Below, one piece after another: positions 21,501 through 30,800 of a stretch of 64,000 nt of DNA. The stretch's first letter is position 1, and every line of letters starts with the position of its first letter. Source of the stretch: Aradus depressus (taxonomy: Eukaryota; Arthropoda; Insecta; Hemiptera; Aradidae); contig OY759227.1 of the NCBI GenBank assembly GCA_963662175.1, positions 8,650,501-8,714,500 of the forward strand, written 5' to 3'. The notes beneath the pieces are model-generated. The model ran no database searches and was not told where the DNA came from. It saw only the letters and a list, made by a program, of their open reading frames with translations. The translations under genes and the position numbers were made by a program.

Positions 21501-22631
21501 CCTAAATCTCGAGAAGGTAATATTAGTGAAGTTCCTGAGTTAAGAGTTAGCACTCTTGTGGCGTCTACACAAGACGTTTCGTTTGACATAGAAGATCGAC
21601 TAGCAACATGTTCGAACTTTTCCAAGCTTCAGCGTTCTATAGCTTATTGGTTAAGATACATGCGAAATCTGAGATTATCTCCGAAGGTGGTTGGCCAGTT
21701 ATCTCTTGGAGAGTTACACCAATCTACTTTAGCGTTAGTTAAGATGACTCAACAGAAGTATTTCGCTCAAGATATTATAGCTATTAGAAAAGGAAAAGAA
21801 TGCTCTGCTCAGCTCAAATCGCTGACTCCAGTTCTTGATCCCCAAGGTCTTTTACTGGTGGGTGGAAGACTTCAAAATTCTGATCTTAGTTTCTATGCTC
21901 AACACCCAATGATTTTACCCAAATCAAGCGTTGTTACGGAACTTCTCATACAACATTATCATAATTTGTTTCTACATGTTGGAGCTAATACGCTCAATTA
22001 TTTACTTCGTTCAAAGAGAATTATATCCTCTCGTTGCGCCATACGTCGTGTTTTGCGTATGTGCCATGTGTGTCGCAAGTGCAATGCTCGCCCTGCTGTT
22101 CCTCCAATGGGCAATTTGCCTGCGCCTCGAGTTAGTTACTCTCGTCCATTTCTACATAGTGGTGTAGATTTAGCTGGACCATTCCTTGTTAAGGAATCTC
22201 TGCGCAGGAACTCTAAGCAGTTCAAAGCTTACCTGTGTATCTTCGTGTGTCTATGTGTTAAAGCAGTTCATCTTGAACTAGTGTCTGCTCTTTCCTCGGA
22301 AGCGTTTCTTGCAGCATTTGACCGATTTACAAGTCGAAGAGGTCTGTGCTCAGATGTTTACTCCGATGAATGTCGCAATTTTGTAGGAGCCGATAGAATC
22401 CTACGTGAAGCTTACAGCACATTGTTCTCAGCTGACCTCCTACCGTCAGCTATGTCCAAGCGCTCAGTTACTTGGCATTTCCAACCTCCATTTACTCCTA
22501 ACGTTGGCGGTATTTGGGAGGCAAATATTCGTTTTGCTAAGTCACATCTTACAAATGTGATTGGCAACCAAGCTTTGTTGTTTGTTGAATACACGCGACC
22601 AGTATCTAAGCTGGTCAAGGTGTCAGTTTAA
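18579..22631 (+). CDS. gag-pol: Gag-protease-RNase H-integrase polyprotein lacking RT core, unit 4 (type B)
   Basis: 1350 codons from the ATG at 18579. Domains in order: DUF1759-like Gag (~117-260); zinc knuckles at 335-347, 368-381 and 387-399; aspartic protease with DPG at 475-477; the start of the RT region with SGSYVVPLLVKP near 681; connection region (~720-800); RNase H with D821, E865, D897 and D943 in NPADVASKG; integrase zinc site H1128, H1133, C1162, C1165; integrase triad D1197, D1263, E1314. RT is interrupted around residues 710-718, with no FDAS- or YVDD-like motif anywhere. The integrase is cut after about residue 1334 and joined to a terminal TRPVSKL segment. Full BEL/Pao polyproteins are usually several hundred residues longer. 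Both joins keep the frame. RNase H has Val at 819, where unit 6 has the more usual Phe. Confidence 0.9.
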   Translation: MDSKTLKSFNILKLKNDTILQNIVQIHSFIESVKLDNSLKFVFKVMIPNLESSYQEFSDTYSKIVECFAISDIPIPQEMTDMQLSVNLMFYKVKGYYESIFSNSEEKICVVDSKNFSVNNPLPTISLPEFTGDCLKWCTFKDLFISIVHQNERLSHSMKFNYLKSCLKGKALSLINHLSISDSNYSIAWTTLLEHYDSNRAIAIEILEHMLSFPSFYTNSPDNLDRFLATFAELGLAFNQLSIPNVSEFLLFYIAFKVLDPDSKKQFLLENNKVEFPTLEKLVEFVKNHRKAMGETKVKPCTEPKVNSPKNKVSSYHKVSLISSRTGVISSLTTCLYCDKQHRIFVCPEFKSLSSFQRNSFVKSKNCCFNCLSPNHKVKVCPSRGRCYICKLKHPFLLCFKKFSRIASPIARSHDNQVRTVSKEPLKGPSDVTQLSSCSAQVKNTVSSFTVLLGTAVICVRGKGGRVHHLRALIDPGSQASYITASCVQILGLKKQRANVTCSGIGDMPSQSPSGVVNLLIHPEKSKASLCTQAFVIPKITNLQPSVNLSPSVCDNFNHLKLADPKFYIPSDIHVLIGAELFSSIITGEKITFPPGVPTAWNSVFGYVLMGQCGTQSVETKRPVQTLTSTVNVKLNCEVNKLLQQFWELEEIPSASSVSLSPEEMLAEEMFTNLHYREESGSYVVPLLVKPDESSKLGSSFNSASMRLNSVKGKFVKIYQFDEFCYTVNLSPTANKKRAVLSNIARVLDPPSRIGPVTVWAKQFLQKLWRLGLDWDTLLPEQECSEWQMFVTSLKLVSQFRVPRIILPPDSVECSLIGVCDASEKGYAAVVYLRSQNLSESGSSHLLMAKTKVAPVKPVTIPRLELLGAVHLMKLVNHVHEALCASVIISNVLTFTDSSVVLSWLRTEPHKLQTFVCHRVVSILSSPVTLNWNHVSSQDNPADVASKGCLPAQFLQDPLWLHGPIWLTSSIGEWPKSREGNISEVPELRVSTLVASTQDVSFDIEDRLATCSNFSKLQRSIAYWLRYMRNLRLSPKVVGQLSLGELHQSTLALVKMTQQKYFAQDIIAIRKGKECSAQLKSLTPVLDPQGLLLVGGRLQNSDLSFYAQHPMILPKSSVVTELLIQHYHNLFLHVGANTLNYLLRSKRIISSRCAIRRVLRMCHVCRKCNARPAVPPMGNLPAPRVSYSRPFLHSGVDLAGPFLVKESLRRNSKQFKAYLCIFVCLCVKAVHLELVSALSSEAFLAAFDRFTSRRGLCSDVYSDECRNFVGADRILREAYSTLFSADLLPSAMSKRSVTWHFQPPFTPNVGGIWEANIRFAKSHLTNVIGNQALLFVEYTRPVSKLVKVSV

Positions 22632-23038
22632 GTTTCGTTAATGCTCTCTCGCTCTCCATAGAGTGTTGTGTTCCCATTCCGAGGGCTTCCCCAGCGCGAA
22701 GTCTTCAGTGATAGCCCCCTCTGAAGTGAAGAACGCAACTTCCTTCTCAATCATTTCCCTCATCCCCTCTTGGTTTGCGAGAGAGCTGTAATTCTTAGAA
22801 GTTTATTTGATTTTTTTCTTAGTTGAATAAGTTTCTTCAATTTTTTTTTGTGTTCTAGGATAATTCTTAGAAGTTTATTTGATTTTTTTGGTTAAGTAAG
22901 TTTCTTTAATTATTTTGTGTTGTGTGATTTTATAGTGATTCGTTTATGTTTGCGATATCACTCTATTGTGTAGTTTGTTCACTATGTGTGAGGCTCACAT
23001 AACTCACGTTTGAAAAATTAGTTCAAATTTTTGGTGGG
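22632..23038 (+). other. 3' noncoding segment of unit 4 (type B)
   Basis: A T-rich segment between the stop codon and the next LTR. It contains the same 72-bp tandem repeat as the type A units and the same GTGGGTG stretch before the LTR. It lacks the 12-bp GTGTGGTTCCTT present in type A. No coding potential is seen. Confidence 0.6.
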
Positions 23039-23749
23039 TGTATGTTTGGGCCTACTTTTGCTAGGGTAAGGCGGATAAATACATAGGTGAATTTCTCCCC
23101 ACCCTTTGCACCTAGGGTACAGAGTACAACCCTACTCAACTCAGTTTCGGCCCCGGCGTCAACATGTGTGGTTGTCCCCGGTCCTTCTCTCGCGTGTGAG
23201 TCTCAAATTGTGTGAGTCTAGTGGAGTACCAGTCTAACTGTCGTGGGTACAGTACGGCTTTACGTCCCGTTCTGTATTATAGTTAATGGTTACTCAATGT
23301 GTTTAGAAGTACCAAACTAATAGTTGTGGGTGTAGGACGGTCTTCCCGTTCTGTATCAGGTTATGGTTACTCAAAGTGTGCCTATCGTGTAAGAGTACGG
23401 TTTTACATGCCATCTCTTGTGGAGTCATAGCCACTCATAGTGTTATAGTAAAGCCCTCTTCTTTCTGTATAGCCTGGCCAGGCAATATATAAGTAGTTCA
23501 ATTATATCAGTGTTCCCCCACCTTATGTATCTTATAGATTCGACTGGACCACAGTGCAGACTGCAATCTGTAAGTACATAGTTTAAGGAAATATTAGAAT
23601 AATAGAATTTGCCTCAATTTATGTTAAGGATCAATGTTTTGGTCCTGAGTTGCCTCAATTTATGTTAAGCTGGTTTCTCCCGGAACCAGCACTATCGAAT
23701 ACAGTCCACTACAGAGAGCTTGCCGTGTTTACTAAGTTGTGCGTAGACA
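23039..23749 (+). repeat. Shared LTR between units 4 and 5
   Basis: 711 bp. It has the GTGAATTTC, ATTAGAATAATAG and CAGTCCAC variants, as in the LTR between units 1 and 2. TATA-like box at 23486-23493. Confidence 0.75.
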
Positions 23750-24217
23750 TGTTTTGGTCTGGTCCGGGCCGAATTAAAATGTTTTGATCCAAATTTGGCA
23801 AAATTCTGTTCTTTTAATAATTTCTTGAATGTGCTTGTCTGGCCGACATGATCCGTGCATGAAAATAACTGCTACTCCAAAGTTGTTACTGGAGTAACAT
23901 TTTCATTCTAAAATCACAGTTACTAGATACGTGCTCTCAGTAACATATTGTGATTTTGGTAACCTGCTACTGGTTATCTATCTCTCGTGTTGATTAATTA
24001 TTAAATGTGTTTGAATTTACAATCAATTGTAAATTTAGTTTAAACTAATTATTAGTTTCAAATGTGTCTTATAATTGTTTTCTATTACATGATTGCAATT
24101 AGTTTTTCTTACTTGCTTATAATTAGTTCTTACGTGTTTATAAATTTCTCTTTCGTGTTATAATTAGTTTTCTCTTGTGTTTATAATATTTTTTACGTGC
24201 TTAAATTAGTATTCATT

Positions 24218-25834
24218 ATGGATTCGAAAACATTGAAGAGTTTCAATATTTTAAAGCTCAAAAATGATACTATTTTACAAAATATTGTGCAAATTCATTC
24301 GTTTATAGAAAGTGTAAAACTTGATAACAGTTTAAAATTTGTGTTTAAAGTAATGATTCCTAACTTGGAATCAAGTTATCAAGAATTTTCCGATACCTAT
24401 TCTAAAATAGTGGAGTGTTTCGCTATATCTGACATACCAATACCCCAAGAGATGACAGATATGCAACTGAGTGTAAACCTAATGTTTTATAAGGTAAAAG
24501 GTTACTACGAATCGATTTTTTCAAATAGTGAAGAAAAAATTTGTGTTGTTGATTCAAAAAACTTTTCCGTAAACAATCCGTTACCCACAATAAGTCTCCC
24601 TGAGTTTACAGGAGATTGTCTTAAATGGTGTACATTTAAGGATCTTTTCATTTCAATTGTTCATCAGAATGAGCGTTTATCACATTCTATGAAGTTCAAT
24701 TACCTCAAAAGTTGTCTGAAAGGTAAGGCTTTATCTCTTATAAATCATCTCAGTATTTCAGATTCCAATTACTCCATCGCATGGACAACTTTATTGGAAC
24801 ATTATGATTCCAATCGTGCTATAGCCATAGAAATAATGGAACAGATGTTGAGTTTTCCTAGTTTTTATACCAATTCACCGGATAACCTGGACAGATTTCT
24901 GGCGACTTTTGCAGAGTTAGGTCTAGCATTTAATCAGTTGTCTATTCCTAATGTCAGTGAGTTTCTCTTGTTTTATATAGCCTTCAAGGTCCTAGATCCA
25001 GATAGCAAAAAACAATTCTTGTTGGAGAACAACAAAGTCGAGTTTCCTACTCTGGAAAAATTGGTAGAGTTCGTGAAGAACCATAGAAAGGCTATGGGTG
25101 AAACTAAAGTCAAACCTTGCACTGAGCCTAAGGTAAATTCTCCAAAAAATAAGGTAAGTTCTTATCATAAGGTAAGCCTTATTAGTTCTCGTACTGGTGT
25201 TATAAGTTCTCTTACTACTTGTTTATATTGTGATAAACAACACAGGATATTTGTTTGTCCTGAATTCAAATCTCTTAGTTCGTTTCAGAGAAATAGTTTT
25301 GTTAAAAGTAAGAACTGTTGTTTTAATTGCTTATCTCCAAATCACAAAGTGAAAGTATGCCCATCTCGCGGCCGTTGTTATCATTGCAAATTAAAACATC
25401 ATTCTTTATTGTGTTTCAAGAAGTTTTCACGAATAGCATCTCCTATAGCTCGTTCTCGTGATAATCAGGTTCGTACAGTGTCAAAAGAACCCTTAAAGGG
25501 TCCCTCTGATGTTACTCAATTGAGTTCGTGTTCTGCTCAAGTGAAAAATACTGTCTCCTCGTTTACAGTTCTTTTGGGAACTGCTGTTATTTGTGTTCGT
25601 GGAAAAGGAGGCAGAGTTCATCATCTTAGGGCACTTATAGATCCTGGAAGCCAAGCTAGTTATATTACTGCTTCATGTGTTCAAATCCTCGGTTTGAAGA
25701 AGCAGCGTGCGAATGTTACGTGTTCTGGTATTGGCGACATGCCGTCCCAATCTCCTTCAGGTGTTGTTAATTTGTTGATACACCCTGAGAAATCAAAGGC
25801 AAGTTTTGTGCACTCAAGCATTTGTTATTCCTAA
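24218..25834 (+). CDS. gag: Gag with zinc knuckles and partial protease, unit 5 (type A)
   Basis: A 538-codon frame from the ATG at 24218 with DUF1759-like Gag, three zinc knuckles and the DPG protease motif as in unit 1. It has the IMEQM and CYHC variants of units 2 and 3. The frame ends at 25834 because of the shared extra T at 25804-25807. Gag is complete; the protease is cut in mid-domain. The unit lies between the two type B units, which may supply integrase and RNase H if they are expressed, but not reverse transcriptase. Confidence 0.85.
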   Translation: MDSKTLKSFNILKLKNDTILQNIVQIHSFIESVKLDNSLKFVFKVMIPNLESSYQEFSDTYSKIVECFAISDIPIPQEMTDMQLSVNLMFYKVKGYYESIFSNSEEKICVVDSKNFSVNNPLPTISLPEFTGDCLKWCTFKDLFISIVHQNERLSHSMKFNYLKSCLKGKALSLINHLSISDSNYSIAWTTLLEHYDSNRAIAIEIMEQMLSFPSFYTNSPDNLDRFLATFAELGLAFNQLSIPNVSEFLLFYIAFKVLDPDSKKQFLLENNKVEFPTLEKLVEFVKNHRKAMGETKVKPCTEPKVNSPKNKVSSYHKVSLISSRTGVISSLTTCLYCDKQHRIFVCPEFKSLSSFQRNSFVKSKNCCFNCLSPNHKVKVCPSRGRCYHCKLKHHSLLCFKKFSRIASPIARSRDNQVRTVSKEPLKGPSDVTQLSSCSAQVKNTVSSFTVLLGTAVICVRGKGGRVHHLRALIDPGSQASYITASCVQILGLKKQRANVTCSGIGDMPSQSPSGVVNLLIHPEKSKASFVHSSICYS

Positions 25835-26369
25835 GATAACAAATCTGCAACCTTCAGTGAATCTTTCTCCTTCGGTTTGTGATAACTTTAACCATTTAAA
25901 GTTAGCCGATCCCAAGTTTTATATACCTAGTGATATTCATGTTCTTATAGGCGCTGAGTTATTTAGTTCAATTATAACTGGTGAAAAAATAACGTTTCCT
26001 CCTGGTGTTCCTACAGCGTGGAATTCAGTTTTTGGTTATGTGTTAATGGGTCAGTGTGGCACCCAAAGTGTTGAAACCAAGAGACCAGTTCAAACACTTA
26101 CATCTACTGTAAATGTTAAGTTAAATTGTGAAGTTAATAAACTCCTCCAGCAGTTCTGGGAGTTAGAGGAAATTCCTTCAGCCAGTAGTGTGTCTTTGAG
26201 TCCCGAAGAAATGCTAGCTGAAGAAATGTTTACCAATCTTCATTACCGTGAAGAATCAGGTAGTTATGTAGTTCCACTACTTGTGAAACCTGATGAAAGT
26301 TCAAAGTTAGGTTCCATAGAGTGTTGTGTTCCCATTCCGAGGGCTTCCCCAGCGCGAAGTCTTCAGTGA
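25804..26369 (+). pseudogene. Out-of-frame protease/pol remnant, unit 5
   Basis: The shifted remnant from the extra T to the stop at 26369, crossing the type A deletion junction at 26314/26315. It is the same in content as in units 1-3. Confidence 0.75.
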
Positions 26370-26708
26370 TAGCCCCCTCTGAAGTGAAGAACGCAGTGTG
26401 GTTCCTTACTTCCTTCTCAATCATTTCCCTCATCCCCTCTTGGTTTGCGAGAGAGCTGTAATTCTTAGAAGTTTATTTGATTTTTTTCTTAGTTGAATAA
26501 GTTTCTTCAATTTTTTTTTGTGTTCTAGGATAATTCTTAGAAGTTTATTTGATTTTTTTGGTTAAGTAAGTTTCTTTAATTATTTTGTGTTGTGTGATTT
26601 TATAGTGATTCGTTTATGTTTGCGATATCACTCTATTGTGTAGTTTGTTCACTATGTGTGAGGCTCACATAACTCACGTTTGAAAAATTAGTTCAAATTT
26701 TTGGTGGG

Positions 26709-27419
26709 TGTATGTTTGGGCCTACTTTTGCTAGGGTAAGGCGGATAAATACATAGGTGAATTTCTCCCCACCCTTTGCACCTAGGGTACAGAGTACAAC
26801 CCTACTCAACTCAGTTTCGGCCCCGGCGTCAACATGTGTGGTTGTTCCCGGTCCTTCTCTCGCGTGTGAGTCTCAAATTGTGTGAGTCTAGTGGAGTACC
26901 AGTCTAACTGTCGTGGGTACAGTACGGCTTTACGTCCCGTTCTGTATTATAGTTAATGGTTACTCAATGTGTTTAGAAGTACCAAACTAATAGTTGTGGG
27001 TGTAGGACGGTCTTCCCGTTCTGTATCAGGTTATGGTTACTCAAAGTGTGCCTATCGTGTAAGAGTACGGTTTTACATGCCATCTCTTGTGGAGTCATAG
27101 CCACTCATAGTGTTATAGTAAAGCCCTGTTCTTTCTGTATAGCCTGGCCAGGCAATATATAAGTAGTTCAATTATATCAGTGTTCCCCCACCTTATGTAT
27201 CTTATAGATTCGACTGGACCACAGTGCAGACTGCAATCTGTAAGTACATAGTTTAAGGAAATATTAGTATAATAGAATTTGCCTCAATTTATGTTAAGGA
27301 TCAATGTTTTGGTCCTGAGTTGCCTCAATTTATGTTAAGCTGGTTTCTCCCGGAACCAGCACTATCGAATACAGTCAACTACAGAGAACTTGCCGTGTTT
27401 ACTAAGTTGTGCGTAGACA
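26709..27419 (+). repeat. Shared LTR between units 5 and 6
   Basis: 711 bp. It combines the GTGAATTTC variant in U3 with ATTAGTATAATAG and CAGTCAAC downstream. This pairing is not seen in any other LTR here and fits an exchange within the LTR. TATA-like box at 27156-27163. Confidence 0.75.
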
Positions 27420-27886
27420 TGTTTTGGTCTGGTCCGGGCCGAATTAAAATGTTTTGATCCAAATTTGGCAAAATTCTGTTCTTTTAATAATTTCTTGAAT
27501 GTGCTTGTCTGGCCGACATGATCCGTGCATGAAAATAACTGCTACTCCAAAGTTGTTACTGGAGTAACATTTTCATTCTAAACCACAGTTACTAGATACG
27601 TGCTCTCAGTAACATATTGTGATTTTGGTAACCTGCTACTGGTTATCTATCTCTCGTGTTGATTAATTATTAAATGTGTTTGAATTTACAATCAATTGTA
27701 AATTTAGTTTAAACTAATTATTAGTTTCAAATGTGTCTTATAATTGTTTTCTATTACATGATTGCAATTAGTTTTTCTTACTTGCTTATAATTAGTTCTT
27801 ACGTGTTTATAAATTTCTCTTTCGTGTTATAATTAGTTTTCTCTTGTGTTTATAATATTTTTTACGTGCTTAAATTAGTATTCATT

Positions 27887-30800
27887 ATGGATTCGAAAAC
27901 ATTGAAGAGTTTCAATATTTTAAAGCTCAAAAATGATACTATTTTACAAAATATTGTGCAAATTCATTCGTTTATAGAAAGTGTAAAACTTGATAACAGT
28001 TTAAAATTTGTGTTTAAAGTAATGATTCCTAACTTGGAATCAAGTTATCAAGAATTTTCCGATACCTATTCTAAAATAGTGGAGTGTTTCGCTATATCTG
28101 ACATACCAATACCCCAAGAGATGACAGATATGCAACTGAGTGTAAATCTAATGTTTTATAAGGTAAAAGGTTACTACGAATCGATTTTTTCAAATAGTGA
28201 AGAAAAAATTTGTGTTGTTGATTCAAAAAACTTTTCCGTAAACAATCCGTTACCCACAATAAGTCTCCCTGAGTTTACAGGAGATTGTCTTAAATGGTGT
28301 ACATTTAAGGATCTTTTCATTTCAATTATTCATCAGAATGAGCGTTTATCACATTCTATGAAGTTCAATTACCTCAAAAGTTGTCTGAAAGGTAAGGCTT
28401 TATCTCTTATAAATCATCTCAGTATTTCAGATTCCAATTACTCCATCGCATGGACAACTTTATTGGAACATTATGATTCCAATCGTGCTATAGCCATAGA
28501 AATACTGGAACATATGTTGAGTTTTCCTAGTTTTTATACCAATTCACCGGATAACCTGGACAGATTTCTGGCGACTTTTGCAGAGTTAGGTCTAGCATTT
28601 AATCAGTTGTCTATTCCTAATGTCAGTGAGTTTCTCTTGTTTTATATAGCCTTCAAGGTCCTAGATCCAGATAGCAAAAAACAATTCTTGTTGGAGAACA
28701 ACAAAGTCGAGTTTCCTACTCTGGAAAAATTGGTAGAGTTCGTGAAGAACCATAGAAAGGCTATGGGTGAAACTAAAGTCAAACCTTGCACTGAGCCTAA
28801 GGTAAATTCTCCAAAAAATAAGGTAAGTTCTTATCATAAGGTAAGCCTTATTAGTTCTCGTACTGGTGTTATAAGTTCTCTTACTACTTGTTTATATTGT
28901 GATAAACAACACAGGATATTTGTTTGTCCTGAATTCAAATCTCTTAGTTCGTTTCAGAGAAATAGTTTTGTTAAAAGTAAGAACTGTTGTTTTAATTGCT
29001 TATCTCCAAATCACAAAGTGAAAGTATGCCCATCTCGCGGCCGTTGTTATAATTGCAAATTAAAACATCATTTTTTATTGTGTTTCAAGAAGTTTCCACG
29101 AATAGCATCTCCTATAGCTCGTTCTCGTGATAATCAGGTTCGTACAGTGTCAAAAGAACCCTTAAAGGGTCCCTCTGATGTTACTCAATTGAGTTCGTGT
29201 TCTGCTCAAGTGAAAAATACTGTCTCCTCGTTTACAGTTCTTTTGGGAACTGCTGTTATTTGTGTTTGTGGAAAAGGAGGCAGAGTTCATCATCTTAGGG
29301 CACTTATAGATCCTGGAAGCCAAGCTAGTTATATTACTGCTTCATGTGTTCAAATCCTCGGTTTGAAGAAGCAGTGTGCGAATGTTACGTGTTCTGGTAT
29401 TGGCGACATGCCGTCCCAATCTCCTTCAGGTGTTGTTAATTTGTTGATACACCCTGAGAAATCAAAGGCAAGTTTGTGCACTCAAGCATTTGTTATTCCT
29501 AAGATAACAAATCTGCAACCTTCAGTGAATCTTTCTCCTTCGGTTTGTGATAACTTTAACCATTTAAAGTTAGCCGATCCCAAGTTTTATATACCTAGTG
29601 ATATTCATGTTCTTATAGGCGCTGAGTTATTTAGTTCAATTATAACTGGTGAAAAAATAACGTTTCCTCCTGGTGTTCCTACAGCGTGGAATTCAGTTTT
29701 TGGTTATGTGTTAATGGGTCAGTGTGGCACCCAAAGTGTTGAAACCAAGAGACCAGTTCAAACACTTACATCTACTGTAAATGTTAAGTTAAATTGTGAA
29801 GTTAATAAACTCCTCCAGCAGTTCTGGGAGTTAGAGGAAATTCCTTCAGCCAGTAGTGTGTCTTTGAGTCCCGAAGAAATGCTAGCTGAAGAAATGTTTA
29901 CCAATCTTCATTACCGTGAAGAATCAGGTAGTTATGTAGTTCCACTACTTGTGAAACCTGATGAAAGTTCAATGTTAGGTTCATCCTTCAATAGTGCATC
30001 TATGCGTCTTAATTCTGTTAAAGGAAAATTTGTGAAAATTTCTCAGTTTGATGAGTTTTGTTATACAGTTAATCTGTCACCAACAGCTAATAAGAAGAGA
30101 GCAGTTCTCTCTAATATAGCTCGTGTTTTAGATCCGCCTAGTAGGATCGGTCCTGTTACAGTCTGGGCTAAGCAATTTCTTCAGAAATTGTGGCGTTTAG
30201 GTCTAGACTGGGATACCCTCTTGCCTGAGCAGGAATGTAGTGAATGGCAAATGTTTGTCACTTCTCTCAAACTAGTTTCGCAGTTTCGTGTTCCAAGAAT
30301 CATTCTTCCCCCTGATTCTGTAGAGTGCAGTCTCATTGGATTTTGTGACGCCAGTGAGAAAGGTTATGCTGCCGTTGTGTATTTACGCAGCCAGAATTTA
30401 AGTGAAAGTGGAAGTTCACACCTTCTGATGGCCAAAACTAAAGTTGCGCCAGTTAAACCAGTTACTATACCTCGTTTAGAACTTCTAGGTGCAGTTCACC
30501 TTATGAAGTTAGTGAATCACGTTCATGAAGCTCTGTGTGCTTCAGTGATTATTTCCAATGTGTTAACATTTACGGACTCCTCCGTTGTGTTGAGTTGGCT
30601 CAGAACAGAGCCACATAAGTTACAGACGTTCGTGTGTCATCGTGTTGTTTCCATTCTCAGTTCACCTGTTACACTGAATTGGAACCATGTTTCTTCTCAA
30701 GATAATCCAGCCGATGTCGCCTCTAAAGGATGTTTACCTGCTCAGTTTCTACAGGATCCTCTTTGGCTTCATGGTCCCATCTGGCTCACTTCATCCATAG

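Larger units (their letters stand above)
18112..23038 (+). mobile_element. Unit 4 internal region, type B BEL/Pao derivative without RT core
   Basis: A 4927-bp internal region containing one long polyprotein frame. It retains 1982 bp (20675-22656) that the type A units lack, has three T's at 20165-20167 instead of four, and lacks the 12-bp GTGTGGTTCCTT segment in the 3' noncoding part. The internal region still falls short of a full BEL/Pao element because the RT core and the integrase C-terminal region are absent. Confidence 0.92.
23750..26708 (+). mobile_element. Unit 5 internal region, type A
   Basis: A 2959-bp internal region with the type A deletion (junction at 26314/26315) and frameshift run (25804-25807). 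The preceding LTR, the leader and Gag match unit 2 most closely. Confidence 0.9.

Noticed and set aside
21931..22167. 78-codon plus-strand frame inside the type B polyprotein (also at 31239-31475)
   Set aside because: It overlaps the integrase coding region in another frame, so it is a shadow ORF.
22412..22618. 68-codon minus-strand frame opposite the integrase (also 31720-31926), and 67-codon minus frames at 9583-9786 and equivalents
   Set aside because: Antisense to the conserved polyprotein or its remnant, with no independent signal.
20672..22657. The type A deletion as a removed intron
   Set aside because: The removed interval does not start with GT and end with AG in any alignment of the 2-bp ambiguous junction.
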